Of a stretch of DNA of 64,000 nucleotides, positions 26,547-36,056 are shown in pieces. The first letter of the stretch is position 1. Every line of letters begins with the position of its first letter. Under the pieces are notes generated by a model that was given only the letters and a program-made list of their open reading frames with translations, was not told the DNA's origin and did not search any database. The stretch is from assembly GCA_015067495.1 (NCBI GenBank), contig SVMI01000001.1:62001-126000 (forward strand), written 5' to 3'. Source of the stretch: Oscillospiraceae bacterium (GTDB lineage Bacteria > Bacillota > Clostridia > Oscillospirales > Oscillospiraceae). The translations under genes and the position numbers were made by a program.

Positions 26547-27656
26547 TCAGCCCTCCTCATTGGGACGCACCATGAAGAAGGTGGGCATCCGTCTGGGCTC
26601 TTCCTGCAGGAGAGAGTAGTTGTTGATCATCTGCACCTTGCCGGCATCGCCGTAGCGACCGTAGGTGTCCCGATACAGCATGACGGTAGAGGAGCCGCCG
26701 TCCAGATTGCAGGCATTGATCGCGCCGTACTCGGTCATGATATCGATCATGTCCGCATAAGAGCCGCCCAGCGAGCCTGCCTGACGACCGTCGATGCACA
26801 CAAACAGCACCGCGCCGTCGGCACGCTGACCGATGGAGGTACGGGGATTCCAGCCGGAATTTTTGTTGTACGCCTCTTCGTTTACCACGCCGTCCATGAT
26901 CAGCACCGGGCCGAAGCAGCAGCCGTCCCGGATGCCCAGCTCCATTGCCTTGGAGCCGGTCATGGACTTGGCGACCACGAGGGTATTGTCCTTGTTGAAG
27001 CCAACGAAACCCTCTTCGGGTGCCTGACCCTCATCCCAGACCACCTTGCCGCCGGCAATGACCAGTCCCTCGGGGACGCTGCCCACCACAGAGCTGATCT
27101 GACCGTTGTCGTAGAACGCGCCTGCGTTGATGGCAGCGATGGCACCCTCTTTTTCGATCTGGTAGTTGATACGGGTGCCGGGTACGTCAAGGCTGAAGTT
27201 GTCATTGGACGTTGCCATGTAAACGGCAGAGGGATCCCGGATGATCATCACGTAGGCATTATAGGTATCGCCGGAAATGAAATCGATACGAATGCCGTCG
27301 GGATAGTCCTTCCACTCCGACTGGGCGACGCTGTCGTCCGGGCGGATGATCACCTGATCAGACACGGAAATGTCATTCGGCAGGGTCGCCTGCACGCTGG
27401 AACGGATCTCGTCCACCGTTTCCTGACCGATAAAGATCGCCGGACACCACTTCATACCGCTGGATTCCAGCAGCGACATGGTCAGAACATTTCGTGCAGA
27501 CTCCGAAGGACCGTTGAAAATTGTATTCATTACCACGCACAATCCGACAAACAGCAGCAGGATCAGCGTGAAGATCACCAGCAAGCTGCGCAGCACGATC
27601 CGCAGCCACAGCTGATTTTTTTCTTTGCGCTTGGTGCGCAAAAATGCACCACTCAT
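26547..27656 (-). CDS. Phosphodiester glycosidase (NAGPA domain), membrane anchored
   Basis: The 369-residue protein has an N-terminal membrane anchor (residues 17-42) and a C-terminal domain of the NAGPA/phosphodiester glycosidase family (PF09992). Motifs are AAINAGAFYDNGQ, EGLVIAGGKVVWD, NPRTSIGQRADGAVLFVCIDGR and the hallmark ACNLDGGSSTVMLY. Members uncover sugars from phosphodiesters on the outside of the cell, perhaps in wall glycopolymers. It follows the GT2 gene by 5 bases. Length and domain layout are usual for Clostridia. Confidence 0.88.
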   Translation of the reverse strand: MSGAFLRTKRKEKNQLWLRIVLRSLLVIFTLILLLFVGLCVVMNTIFNGPSESARNVLTMSLLESSGMKWCPAIFIGQETVDEIRSSVQATLPNDISVSDQVIIRPDDSVAQSEWKDYPDGIRIDFISGDTYNAYVMIIRDPSAVYMATSNDNFSLDVPGTRINYQIEKEGAIAAINAGAFYDNGQISSVVGSVPEGLVIAGGKVVWDEGQAPEEGFVGFNKDNTLVVAKSMTGSKAMELGIRDGCCFGPVLIMDGVVNEEAYNKNSGWNPRTSIGQRADGAVLFVCIDGRQAGSLGGSYADMIDIMTEYGAINACNLDGGSSTVMLYRDTYGRYGDAGKVQMINNYSLLQEEPRRMPTFFMVRPNEEG

Positions 27657-27661
27657 TTTAT

Positions 27662-28753
27662 TTACCTCTTTTTAGCGAAAACCCATTTTTCCTGCAGAAA
27701 ATAACTCAGGAAGAACAATGCGAACATGGTCACCGCGTAGATCACGCCACGCAGACCGACCTCCTGCTCCGAAATATTGAACAGGCTGTGGATGCCGTAG
27801 GTCAGCAGCATCTGCATCACGCCCAGCACCGCCACCACCACAAAATAGCGGAAGCACTGTGCGCCGGCGGCGTCCTTGCTCTTAAAGACCAGCTTGCGGT
27901 TGACGATGTAATTCATCCACGAAGAGGTGACTCTCGCCACCACCGTGGGAACGGCACTCAGGGCAAGACCTGTCAGAGTGTTCTGCAATAACGCCGTCAT
28001 CATCATATAAATCAACCAATCCACCACGGCGCTGCTCAGAGAGCTTGCGATGTACTTGAAGAAATGCGTCAGAATCAGCTTGTAGATCCGCCACGAATCC
28101 CGCACCGCACGGAAATGGGAGCTTTTATTCTCCTCTATGTAGACGGTGCGGATCTTGACCTCGTCAAAGGGCAGATCGAGATTTTTCATTTCCAGCAGCA
28201 TGTTGGTCTCGTACTCGAAGCGATCGCCGGAAACGGCGAGCATCTGCTCCACCTGCTTGCGGGGGAGCGCACGAAGACCCGTCTGGGTATCGGAAATAGT
28301 CATGCCGATGAAGAGCTTGAAGACCAGCGACGTGATGCGGTTGCCCTTGCGGCTGCGCTCCGGCACGTGAGGAAGGGAAAAATCCCGGACGCCGAGGACG
28401 ATGCGGTCTTCCTCCAGCATGTGCTGGGCGCAGCTTTTCGTATCCTCGGGATGGTGCTGGTTGTCGCCGTCCACGGTCACAACGCCCGTGCCTTCGGGGC
28501 GGTTTTCCAGAAACCACGCAAACGCCGTCTTCAGCGCGGCACCCTTGCCCTGGTTGACCTCGTGGTGCAGCAGCTGCACTTCGGGATGGGTGGCAGCGGT
28601 TTCAAAATAATGCATATTTTCCGGCTTACTGCCGTCGTTTACAAGAATAATGTCGGTAAAACCGTACTCGAGAAGTCCGTCAATGACGGTGAGCAGTTTG
28701 TCATCCGGGTCCAGCGACGGCAAAACCACGCTGACAGTTCTGTAATCGGACAC
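27662..28753 (-). CDS. Glycosyltransferase family 2 fused to GtrA-like membrane domain
   Basis: The 363-residue protein has an N-terminal GT2 domain (VVLPSLDPDDKLL, ADIILVNDGS-like DIILVNDGSKPEN, TVDGDNQHHPED as the metal-binding DxD, residues about 5-230). A C-terminal GtrA/DPMS-like domain with four membrane segments follows (residues 240-360). It probably makes a polyprenyl-phosphate sugar or moves it across the membrane for wall glycan decoration. I place the start at GTG 28753, because a strong AAAGGGGGG lies just before it; an upstream ATG at 28801 would add residues that do not fit the fold. Confidence 0.88.
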   Translation of the reverse strand: MSDYRTVSVVLPSLDPDDKLLTVIDGLLEYGFTDIILVNDGSKPENMHYFETAATHPEVQLLHHEVNQGKGAALKTAFAWFLENRPEGTGVVTVDGDNQHHPEDTKSCAQHMLEEDRIVLGVRDFSLPHVPERSRKGNRITSLVFKLFIGMTISDTQTGLRALPRKQVEQMLAVSGDRFEYETNMLLEMKNLDLPFDEVKIRTVYIEENKSSHFRAVRDSWRIYKLILTHFFKYIASSLSSAVVDWLIYMMMTALLQNTLTGLALSAVPTVVARVTSSWMNYIVNRKLVFKSKDAAGAQCFRYFVVVAVLGVMQMLLTYGIHSLFNISEQEVGLRGVIYAVTMFALFFLSYFLQEKWVFAKKR

Positions 28754-28885
28754 AAAAGCCCCCCCTTTTCTTTGAAGTTGGTAAGGCGCATAACATACCA
28801 TTATGATGATTTTCTATTATAGCACACTTCTCCCCATTTTGCAAAATATCTTTTTCCGTTCCCTGTATTTACCACGCGCACAGGC

Positions 28886-28912
28886 AAAGGCTCCCTTGAA
28901 AAGGGAGCCTTT
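28886..28912 (-). terminator. Terminator of capA-like gene
   Basis: The stem AAAGGCTCCC/GGGAGCCTTT with loop TTGAAA lies just after the stop at 28915. Confidence 0.8.
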
Positions 28913-28914
28913 GA

Positions 28915-30150
28915 TCAATCTTCGAATTGAACACCGGTGCGGTCAGCGATCCGCGCCAGCGCGGTTTTCATCGCCTGATACATCTCCTCGGGGACGCTGC
29001 CCACATAGCTGCTTTCGTAGCCGCGGATCGCTTCCCGGATCCGCAGAAGGCGCAGCTTGCCGCTTTCGTCCTCGTGGATGAAAACGGGAATACAGTCAAA
29101 GCCGGTGATCTTCGTTTCGCCGGTGTTGCCGTTTTTGGTGATCTCGAGATCCAGAATGATGGAGTAGTTTGTGCCGGTCTTATCTGCATCGCCGTAGAAA
29201 TCGCCCAGCGAGTAGGCGACCAGCGTGCCGGCATCGGCGTTGTAGTCGACGGTCTGCACATAGTGAGAGTGGGTTCCGATGATGGCATCCACGCCCTCCT
29301 CCGTCAGGATCGTGCAGATCTTCTTCTGGGTGGTGCTGATCTTGTCGTTAAATTCGCTGCCCCAGTGGAGCATCGCCACGATCAGGTCAGGGTCGTGGGC
29401 TTTTGCGTTGCGAACGATGCGGGTAATGCCGTCCTTGTCCACCTTCTGATAGGTGCTGTTGTAATCCTCGTAGAGAAGATTGACGCAATCCTCGCTGCCG
29501 GCAGGCAGACCCATGCCGTCCATTCCCTTGGTAAAGGCAACAAAGGCGACCTTGATGCCCTGAATTTCCCAAATGAGATAACCGCCGGACTCCTCAAATG
29601 CACTTGCATCCGCAAAGGTACCCACGGGCGTCATGCCCGCAGCCTGAACGGCGGTGATGGTATTCCGCAAGCCGTGCAGACCTCCGAAAATGGAGCAGGA
29701 GTTGGCTGTCTGCAAAATGTCCACACCGGCTGTTGCCAACGCCTGCAGCAGCTGGGGCGGTGCGATCTTGGTGGCAGATCCGAAGCCGGACGCACCGCCG
29801 ATGCCCTCAAAATTCAGCATCGTCACGTCGCCGGTGGCAAGCACAGGCAGCACATCCCGGAAGACCTCCGTGTAATCATAGCCGCCGTCCTGCAGACCGG
29901 AAGCGACCGTCTTGTCTGTAATATTCAAATCGCCGCCGGCGACCAGATGGATCACCTGATCGGGCTTCGGCTCGGTGGGTGCGGTAGGCTCGGTGGGCTT
30001 TTCACCGAAAAGGTTCAGCTCCGGGAATAATTTTGGCAGCAGAAAAATGCCGATCAGCGCCACCAGCGCAAGGATCAGCACCACAACGGCTGCGATTTTG
30101 AGACCCCGGTGTCTCTTGGGGCGGTTTGTGTTTCTTCTACCCAGTGCCAT
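28915..30150 (-). CDS. CapA family protein (poly-gamma-glutamate type metallophosphatase fold)
   Basis: The 411-residue membrane-anchored protein (hydrophobic segment at 19-41, then a Pro/Thr linker) has an outside CapA domain. Motifs are LVAGGDLNITD, VTMLNFEGIGG, ILQTANSCSIFGG, VAFVAFTKG, DLIVAMLHWGSEFN and IIGTHSHYVQ, the metallophosphatase-like core of PF09587. In CapA proteins the first motif usually reads GDxxx...N.E; here NFE is kept. The role in this organism is unknown; wall-polymer processing is likely. It is a single gene between terminators. Confidence 0.88.
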   Translation of the reverse strand: MALGRRNTNRPKRHRGLKIAAVVVLILALVALIGIFLLPKLFPELNLFGEKPTEPTAPTEPKPDQVIHLVAGGDLNITDKTVASGLQDGGYDYTEVFRDVLPVLATGDVTMLNFEGIGGASGFGSATKIAPPQLLQALATAGVDILQTANSCSIFGGLHGLRNTITAVQAAGMTPVGTFADASAFEESGGYLIWEIQGIKVAFVAFTKGMDGMGLPAGSEDCVNLLYEDYNSTYQKVDKDGITRIVRNAKAHDPDLIVAMLHWGSEFNDKISTTQKKICTILTEEGVDAIIGTHSHYVQTVDYNADAGTLVAYSLGDFYGDADKTGTNYSIILDLEITKNGNTGETKITGFDCIPVFIHEDESGKLRLLRIREAIRGYESSYVGSVPEEMYQAMKTALARIADRTGVQFED

Positions 30151-30218
30151 GTCTGCCTCCTGCGTGTTGTTGTGGCTATTATATACTATTTTCTCCGATT
30201 GTACAAGACAAAAAACCG

Positions 30219-30420
30219 AATGTAGGGGACGGGTTCCCCGTTTCCTGCGATTCCGATCAAAAGGTTTGAGAACACTGTAGGGCGGCTGCTTGCTGCCGCC
30301 ATTTCATTATCGACGGGTTTCATGGCGGGAGCAAGCGCCCGCCCTACAATAATTTCTCCTCATTACCACTCATAGGGGACGGGTTTCCCGTCCCGCGGGC
30401 GGATAGTATCCGCCCCTACG
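30219..30420. repeat. Cluster of GTAGGGG-type inverted repeats
   Basis: There are three adjacent units: GTAGGGGACGGGTTCCCCG (30221), GTAGGGCGGCTGCTTGC...GCCCGCCCTAC (30276-30345) and ATAGGGGACGGGTTTCCCGTCCC...CGCCCCTAC (30370-30419). The same unit types recur at 22280 and 61431. No coding frame is seen in 30151-30430. Confidence 0.75.
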
Positions 30421-30430
30421 AATATACAAA

Positions 30431-30460
30431 GACAGACCCGACGGGGTCGTCGGGTCTGTC
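30431..30460 (-). terminator. Terminator-like hairpin after the helical-protein gene
   Basis: A perfect 12-pair stem (GACAGACCCGAC and complement, loop GGGGTC) lies 13 bases after the stop at 30474. Confidence 0.75.
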
Positions 30461-30473
30461 GGGATGATTTATC

Positions 30474-31916
30474 TTAGCCCAGCTTCAGCTCTTTGTCAAC
30501 GCCCAGCATTGTGGCGAGGGCGCGGGCGATGGACTGATCCTTCGCAGTCTTTGCGGTGTCCCCGTAAACCTCAGCGATGGCATTTGCCAGCTCCTGACGG
30601 GCTGCGGGATCTTCGATCTTCATGCCGAAGGGATCAGAAGTGGAGATGCCGACGAGGGTATTGTAGATCGCGTCGGACTTATTTGCATAGCCGAAGAGAT
30701 TTTTGAGGTTTTCCTCGGTGAAGTTGTCCGTGCCGGAGGTGGCAAGGTTATAAAGCTCCAGAATCGCATTGACCTCGCTGTCGTAGTCGGCTGCATCCTT
30801 CAGCTTCATCAGCTCGGTCAGCAGCGTCTCGAATACCTTGTAAGTCGCAGTCGCATACTCTGTGGGAATGCCCATGGAGGTCACGGTCTCCTCGGAGAAA
30901 ATAGTAGGCAGCAGGCTGATGGTGAACTCATTGAGGTTCTTGATCAGGTCGGTCAGGGAATTGACCATTGCTTCCTGATCATTTTCGCCGCCCATGGCAT
31001 TGCCCAGATTGATCAGCGCACCGGCAGAGCCGATGGTACCGCCAACATCCTCACCCTTTTCGTAGCCGTCCTTCACTGCCTGCATCACGTTGCCCAGCAT
31101 GCCGCCCGCATCCGCAGCGGCAACCATATCCAGCACGCAGGTACCCACGCCCTTCAGGGGGGAATTCTGCAAGGTTGTGATGGCATCGCCGATCTTGGTG
31201 AAGTCCAGCTTCGTCATATCCAGATTGCCCTCGGCATCGGTGGCATTGGAGACAGCACCCGCAAAATCAGAGACAACGCTCGCCAGCGTAGACGCGGTTT
31301 CCTTTGCCTTGCTCTCATCGGCAACGGCTGCCCGGACAGTTTCGCGGATGGCGTTGGCGATGATGTCAACGGTGACCACATCTGTCTCGAACTTTTCCTT
31401 GTCCGTCAGCTGGGGCAGCAGCTTGTCAGCATCGCCCTCCAGCGCGGTAGAATCGATGCCGGAAATGACGCCCGCGACTGTCTGCGCATCCAGAGTGGCA
31501 GCTGCATCCTGACCGCCGTTCTTGACGTTTTCAACGATGTGCGCCGCGACGCTGTCGGTGAATGCCTTGTTATCGCCGGAAAGGGACTTGTTCAGCACGC
31601 CGGAGATCTTCTTTGCCAGCTCCACCAGCTGGTCGATCTGTGCCTCGTACTCCTCCTTTGTCAGCATTTCGCCGGCACTGAGGCTGGAGTAATAAGCGAT
31701 GGGCAGCAGGTCGTAGCCCTTGCCGTTGACCGCTTCATAGGCAGCGATCGCCGCAAAATCCACATCCGCCATTCTCACCGCGAGAGCGACTTCTTCCATC
31801 ATGTTGTCATAGACGGCATTCTTGTCTGCGGGAACCTTCATAGAGGCTGCCACATCGCCCATGACAGTCGCCATCAGGTCGGGGATCGCGGCACAGAGGA
31901 TCTTGGAGTTGAACAT
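30474..31916 (-). CDS. Helical repeat protein; probable C-terminal part of a frameshifted gene
   Basis: The 480-residue frame is almost all alpha-helix, rich in Ala, Asp and Leu, with no family I recognise. Its only ATG (31916) lies inside the end of the upstream gene and has no useful Shine-Dalgarno site. The upstream frame ends ...DKLDSLMQ then unrelated residues, while this frame continues smoothly from ...LMQ into MFNSKILCAAIPDLM if one base is added near 31917. I therefore read the two as one gene of about 780 residues, broken by a single-base loss or by an assembly error. The full protein would be membrane anchored by the upstream part. Confidence 0.6.
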   Translation of the reverse strand: MFNSKILCAAIPDLMATVMGDVAASMKVPADKNAVYDNMMEEVALAVRMADVDFAAIAAYEAVNGKGYDLLPIAYYSSLSAGEMLTKEEYEAQIDQLVELAKKISGVLNKSLSGDNKAFTDSVAAHIVENVKNGGQDAAATLDAQTVAGVISGIDSTALEGDADKLLPQLTDKEKFETDVVTVDIIANAIRETVRAAVADESKAKETASTLASVVSDFAGAVSNATDAEGNLDMTKLDFTKIGDAITTLQNSPLKGVGTCVLDMVAAADAGGMLGNVMQAVKDGYEKGEDVGGTIGSAGALINLGNAMGGENDQEAMVNSLTDLIKNLNEFTISLLPTIFSEETVTSMGIPTEYATATYKVFETLLTELMKLKDAADYDSEVNAILELYNLATSGTDNFTEENLKNLFGYANKSDAIYNTLVGISTSDPFGMKIEDPAARQELANAIAEVYGDTAKTAKDQSIARALATMLGVDKELKLG

Positions 31917-32806
31917 TCCTGCATCAGGCTGTCCAGCTTATCTTTGTCGGCAAGCAGCCGATAGATCGCATTGGGGTCAGAGTCGTTGAGCATTCCGCTC
32001 TGCAGCATCGTCTTCAGCAGGGACATGATGCTTCCCAGCTCGTTGCCCAAGGTGGTGGAGATGCCGTTCGCCTCCACTCTGGTGACGGAATTGATGTACA
32101 GCTTGCCCAGACCTCTGCCACCGAGGACGCCATAGAACTTGATGATGCCGGCGTCGGTGGAAGCATAGACCTCACGGATCATATTGGCATCATCGGGGGT
32201 CATTTCGCCAAATTCCACCATGTAGGTCAGCATATCGTCCATAGAGTCGGTGTCGGGCAGCATACCGAACACACCCAAGAAGGGAGTCAGCAGCATGCCG
32301 AAAATGATCATGCCGGTGACGATGCCCACGCCCAAGCCGGAGAAACGGTTGATCAGACGCTTGTTTTTGGGCTGCTCCTTGTACTCCTCCTTATCGCAGC
32401 TGTCCTTGAAGATCAGCTTGCGCAGGGGCTTCTGCACGAACAGGAACACAATCCATGTGATGAACTTCAGGGTGTAGAACACCACGGGGAATATCACGAT
32501 GCCGATGACGAATGCGGGCAGCACCATCACCAGCTCCAGCAGCAGGGGTGCTGCGGCGAAGATGGCGTCCATAGAGCCGTCGGCATTGATGCCGGCAAGG
32601 ATCAGTTCACCGAGATTTTTGCCTTCCATGGTGATGGAATTGGCAACGGCGGTGGCGATGGGTCCAGCGATCAGGTAGGTCAGCAGTGCTGCCGCCACGA
32701 TGAACATCAGGCGCACCACAGACTTATTCAGTCCGCGCACCAAGCCAACGATGGCATTGATCAGAATGATAGGGACAAACAGTGCCAATAAAACGATTAG
32801 ATCCAT
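31874..32806 (-). CDS. CvpA-like multi-membrane-segment protein, N-terminal part of a frameshifted gene
   Basis: The 310-residue frame starts with ATG after GGGAGG and has four to five membrane segments. The first (MDLIVLLALFVPIILINAIV then GLVRGLNKSVVRLMF) resembles the CvpA family start. Others lie at 85-125 and 155-185. The last 14 residues (ECSTPRSSVPRSPT) look out of frame, and the true continuation is in the overlapping frame that begins at 31916. CvpA-type proteins sit in the membrane and have been linked to surface and purine phenotypes; the role here is unknown. Confidence 0.65.
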   Translation of the reverse strand: MDLIVLLALFVPIILINAIVGLVRGLNKSVVRLMFIVAAALLTYLIAGPIATAVANSITMEGKNLGELILAGINADGSMDAIFAAAPLLLELVMVLPAFVIGIVIFPVVFYTLKFITWIVFLFVQKPLRKLIFKDSCDKEEYKEQPKNKRLINRFSGLGVGIVTGMIIFGMLLTPFLGVFGMLPDTDSMDDMLTYMVEFGEMTPDDANMIREVYASTDAGIIKFYGVLGGRGLGKLYINSVTRVEANGISTTLGNELGSIMSLLKTMLQSGMLNDSDPNAIYRLLADKDKLDSLMQECSTPRSSVPRSPT

Positions 32807-32877
32807 TTTATTTTCCTCCCAGAAATAGTTTGATTACTTCCAGTATAATACATTTTTCCTGAAACTTCAAGAATTAC

Positions 32878-35772
32878 TTATTTTTGACCTTTGGTGTCTG
32901 GGCCAAACACCGCTCTGCCGGCGGCAATTTCACGAATTGCGTACCCAAAGCGGGCGGGATTGGAGATCGTTTCGATGCCCAGCAGGGAAACGCCCATCTT
33001 TCTTGCCCGGGCGACAAAGCCGCCGGCTGCCGGCTGATCCAGATCCTTCAGCACCGCCAGCGCAGGCTGGGCGTGGAAGTGGGCGGAAATGCTGGAAATT
33101 TCGTTCAGCCAGTCGTTCCAGCCCTTCTTGCCGGTCTTGCAGGAGATGAACACCGGGCGCATGCCCCGCATCAGCACCACATCGATCTCGTTATCGGTAG
33201 CAGCCTGAATGCTTCCGTTGAGAGAGTCGTCCTTCAGCTCCTCCAGTGCCTTTTTGTAGCAGGCATAGCCAAAGCCGCCGGATGCCTCGATGCGCTGACG
33301 CAACATCATATCAAAGGGCTTGCCGGTGGTCTCCCACACGATCTGCACGCTTGTCTGCACATCGTCGAAAAGACCGCTGCTCTTCATGCCGTGGTACAGG
33401 ATCAGCTCAAAGATCTTACCCTGTGTGCGGAACAGCTGCTGGATCTTGTCGTCCTTGAAGGTAAAGGACACCTTCCGCTGATCGGCAGAGTAGCGCACCG
33501 AGTGGATCAGTCCATACTGCCGCAGATCCGACACAAAGCCCCGTTTTTCCTTTTGGCTCTTCTCGTTTTCCGAGGGATCGATCAGAGAAACATCCACCGC
33601 GCGGGTGCTGGTAATGGCGATACCCATGGAAGGAACGAACTTCAGCCGCTTACAAAGGCACGTCTGCCGGTAGGCGGGATCCACGGTTTTATTCTGCTCA
33701 AATTGTGTCAGGATGTCCACCAGCAGCTTATCTACATATGTAAAGCTTACGATCTCCAGCTCTCCTTCTTTCCTGCGCTGCAGATCCTTGATAATGCGAT
33801 AAGAATTGATATAGTCAAGGAATCGACCGATCTGACATTGCCTGAAAACAGTTCCGTAAAAGCTGCCCTCGTACCGGGTGGGCAGCACCTTCGCGCCGGC
33901 AGAGAAATTAGGCACTTCGTCCTTGGTGGAGGACTGGAAAAAGCTGGAAAGGGCACTCCACGGAGAGCCAACGGTTGCCTTGCTCTTTCCGTTTGGTAAC
34001 GTAGACCAGTAGAGCCGTTCCTCAGAATATTCGAAGAAAAGGCGGCTGAAGCTCTCGTAATCGTCGATGCTGCTGACGTTTTTGTAGACATTGCGGTAGA
34101 TGCCGCCCATCAGCCCGGTAAACTCGTCGATGGACAGGCTCTTATCCACAAAACGCAACCCAATGGGTGCCTGATTCAGTACGGGAACAACGCCCTTTTT
34201 ATCATCGTAGCGGGCGATGGGGACTTTCTCCTTGGACGCCACCGTGCCGATGGCGATCAAGATTTCCGGGTCGTCGCAGTCCACGCTGTTGATCAGAACC
34301 GCTTCGTTTTCTTCGATCAGCCTCGTCAGGCATGCCGCCACGTCCTCCACACCGTTATGCCGGAACTGGACGGTGACCGCCTGCGTGTTGCCGCCTCTGC
34401 CGCGGAAATAGGCAGAAGCCGTTTCCCGATAGTGGGCTTCGTCGGCAAAATCGCCCACGAAAATCGCCTTCTCGGCAGAAAGAACCGTGGGCAGGATCAC
34501 ATCGTCGCACAGCAGCCCCTTGGTGAAGGTGATGACCGTCTTGTGCTGCACCCCGTACCAAAGGCAGAAGGGCAGCCGGTTAATGAGTGCCGCATCGAAG
34601 GCAAAATAATCCGTCCTGCGGTTGCGCTGCACCACGACGGCAAAATCCCGTTCGATCTTTTCAACCGCCTGAATTGCCGTTTCATTTTCCAGAAGCAGTG
34701 CTGCCTGCTTGGCATCCTGAAGTGCTTCCTGATAAAGGCGGACGGAGTTTTCCTCGTCGTTGCACAGCTTCAGAACGCTCTGCCGCAGCACATCAAAGGC
34801 GGTGGTATCCGCTGCTTTTCGCAGCGTCGTAAGGAACGCAAAATACTCCAGTGCCGTGGCGCACAGCGGCTCTGCCCGCTCCGCCGCGATGCGGTGCAGC
34901 AGCAGCGACACCTGATCCAGCTTGGGCAGGGTGGGCCAGCGGCTCTCGTCCATGGACCAGAGATCATAATGCTCATCCAGATGCCGTCCCGTCAGGTCGC
35001 ACGCGCACATGCAGGGATGGAGCTTGAGTGCCTTGTGGCGGTGGTCGTTGGGATAAACGAAGGCATACTCCCGCAGCTGCTGCAGGGTCGGCGGTGCATA
35101 GCCGCAGGTGACCATGTACGCCACCCAGCGTCTGTGTTCCACCGCGATCAGCTTGCTGTACAGGGCATCCTCCGCCGCCACCGAATGAATCAGGGTGTAT
35201 AAATTTTGCTCCTTGTCCCCCTGAAAATCGCCGCACATGGCGATCTTATAAGGAATATGCACCGCACAGGCGAGGGACGAGTCGCTGTAATAGGGATCTG
35301 ACGCAAAGCGCGCCTTTGCCTCCGCCTTGGAAGCACGCTGATCCTCCTCCATGGCATAGGAAAAGTCGATATTGGACGCCAGCCGCCACAGCTCCTTCTG
35401 GGTCTGCTCCGAGCAGGGCTGCAGGGCTTCCTCTGTGAGGACGTAATCATATTCCTCCCGAAGGGCGGTGCTGTCCGGCTGCACATAGCGCACGTCCGCA
35501 AGCTCCGGGAACATCACAAGACCGGGCATGGCATTCAAAAACGCGCCTCGCCAAGCCATGGGATCTTCCGTCACCACGGTGATCCCCAGCTCATTTTCCA
35601 CATCGTACTGACCGCACCAGTAGACCGCCCGGAAGGCATCCAGCGCAAACTCCAGTGAGCCGCGGATCAGAATGCTGTTGCGGCTGGTGTTATCCTCTCT
35701 TACAGCGGTGGTAAAGAGGGGGTTTTCAAACAGCTGCTCATAGATCGCCATAGGAAAATTGGTCAAACTCAT
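32878..35772 (-). CDS. Putative effector: RyR-like, CARF-like and PD-(D/E)XK nuclease regions
   Basis: The 964-residue protein is last in the RdRp-like operon; its ATG overlaps the stop of the HTH gene. Residues about 205-265 (SKLIAVEHRRWVAYMVTCGY, then HKALKLHPCMCACD) look like the RyR-type helical domain seen in prokaryotic conflict proteins. Residues about 430-560 have alternating strands such as KAIFVGDFADEAHYRE and EAVLINSVDCDDPEILIAIG, reminiscent of the CARF fold of Card1/DUF1887 proteins but without its usual GGT-type loop. The C-terminus has a restriction-like nuclease core: Asp 864 in NEIDVVLMRG and Lys 879 in FISCKTGKKG, the D...(S/E)xK pattern of Card1. I infer a nucleotide-sensing nuclease effector. 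The nuclease part is best supported. Confidence 0.65.
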   Translation of the reverse strand: MSLTNFPMAIYEQLFENPLFTTAVREDNTSRNSILIRGSLEFALDAFRAVYWCGQYDVENELGITVVTEDPMAWRGAFLNAMPGLVMFPELADVRYVQPDSTALREEYDYVLTEEALQPCSEQTQKELWRLASNIDFSYAMEEDQRASKAEAKARFASDPYYSDSSLACAVHIPYKIAMCGDFQGDKEQNLYTLIHSVAAEDALYSKLIAVEHRRWVAYMVTCGYAPPTLQQLREYAFVYPNDHRHKALKLHPCMCACDLTGRHLDEHYDLWSMDESRWPTLPKLDQVSLLLHRIAAERAEPLCATALEYFAFLTTLRKAADTTAFDVLRQSVLKLCNDEENSVRLYQEALQDAKQAALLLENETAIQAVEKIERDFAVVVQRNRRTDYFAFDAALINRLPFCLWYGVQHKTVITFTKGLLCDDVILPTVLSAEKAIFVGDFADEAHYRETASAYFRGRGGNTQAVTVQFRHNGVEDVAACLTRLIEENEAVLINSVDCDDPEILIAIGTVASKEKVPIARYDDKKGVVPVLNQAPIGLRFVDKSLSIDEFTGLMGGIYRNVYKNVSSIDDYESFSRLFFEYSEERLYWSTLPNGKSKATVGSPWSALSSFFQSSTKDEVPNFSAGAKVLPTRYEGSFYGTVFRQCQIGRFLDYINSYRIIKDLQRRKEGELEIVSFTYVDKLLVDILTQFEQNKTVDPAYRQTCLCKRLKFVPSMGIAITSTRAVDVSLIDPSENEKSQKEKRGFVSDLRQYGLIHSVRYSADQRKVSFTFKDDKIQQLFRTQGKIFELILYHGMKSSGLFDDVQTSVQIVWETTGKPFDMMLRQRIEASGGFGYACYKKALEELKDDSLNGSIQAATDNEIDVVLMRGMRPVFISCKTGKKGWNDWLNEISSISAHFHAQPALAVLKDLDQPAAGGFVARARKMGVSLLGIETISNPARFGYAIREIAAGRAVFGPDTKGQK

Positions 35773-36056
35773 TGCCGCACCTCCTCCGGCTTTTCAAAAA
35801 GCCGGTCAAATTCCTGAGGATAGATATCCAAAAATGCCATCAGGCTGCGGGTCTGCTCGTTTTTAGAGAACAGAAACACCAGAGCCAGATAGGTATTCCA
35901 CGCCAGCTTATGGCTGCGCTCCGCCTGCACGATGGACTGTCGGGACACGCCCACCAGACGGCAGACCTCTTGCTGGGTCAAGCCAAGCTTGGCGCGCAGC
36001 AGCTGCAGATTTTCTGCCATGGCAAGGGTATATTTTTCTCTGTTCAGCTCATTCAT
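35769..36056 (-). CDS. XRE-type helix-turn-helix protein
   Basis: The 95-residue protein has a Cro/C1-type HTH at about residues 17-55 (LLRAKLGLTQQEVCRLVGVSRQSIVQAE) and a short helical tail. It overlaps both neighbours by eight and four bases (ATGA-type overlaps), so it is made in fixed ratio with them. It is the natural candidate to bind the 16-base palindrome between the two divergent promoters at 40183-40292 and so repress the operon and the small RNA. Binding is inferred. Confidence 0.85.
   Translation of the reverse strand: MNELNREKYTLAMAENLQLLRAKLGLTQQEVCRLVGVSRQSIVQAERSHKLAWNTYLALVFLFSKNEQTRSLMAFLDIYPQEFDRLFEKPEEVRQ

Noticed and set aside
24406-26619. 737-residue plus-strand frame
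   Set aside because: It runs opposite the PAP2 and membrane-protein genes and across a terminator; no start site or family features.
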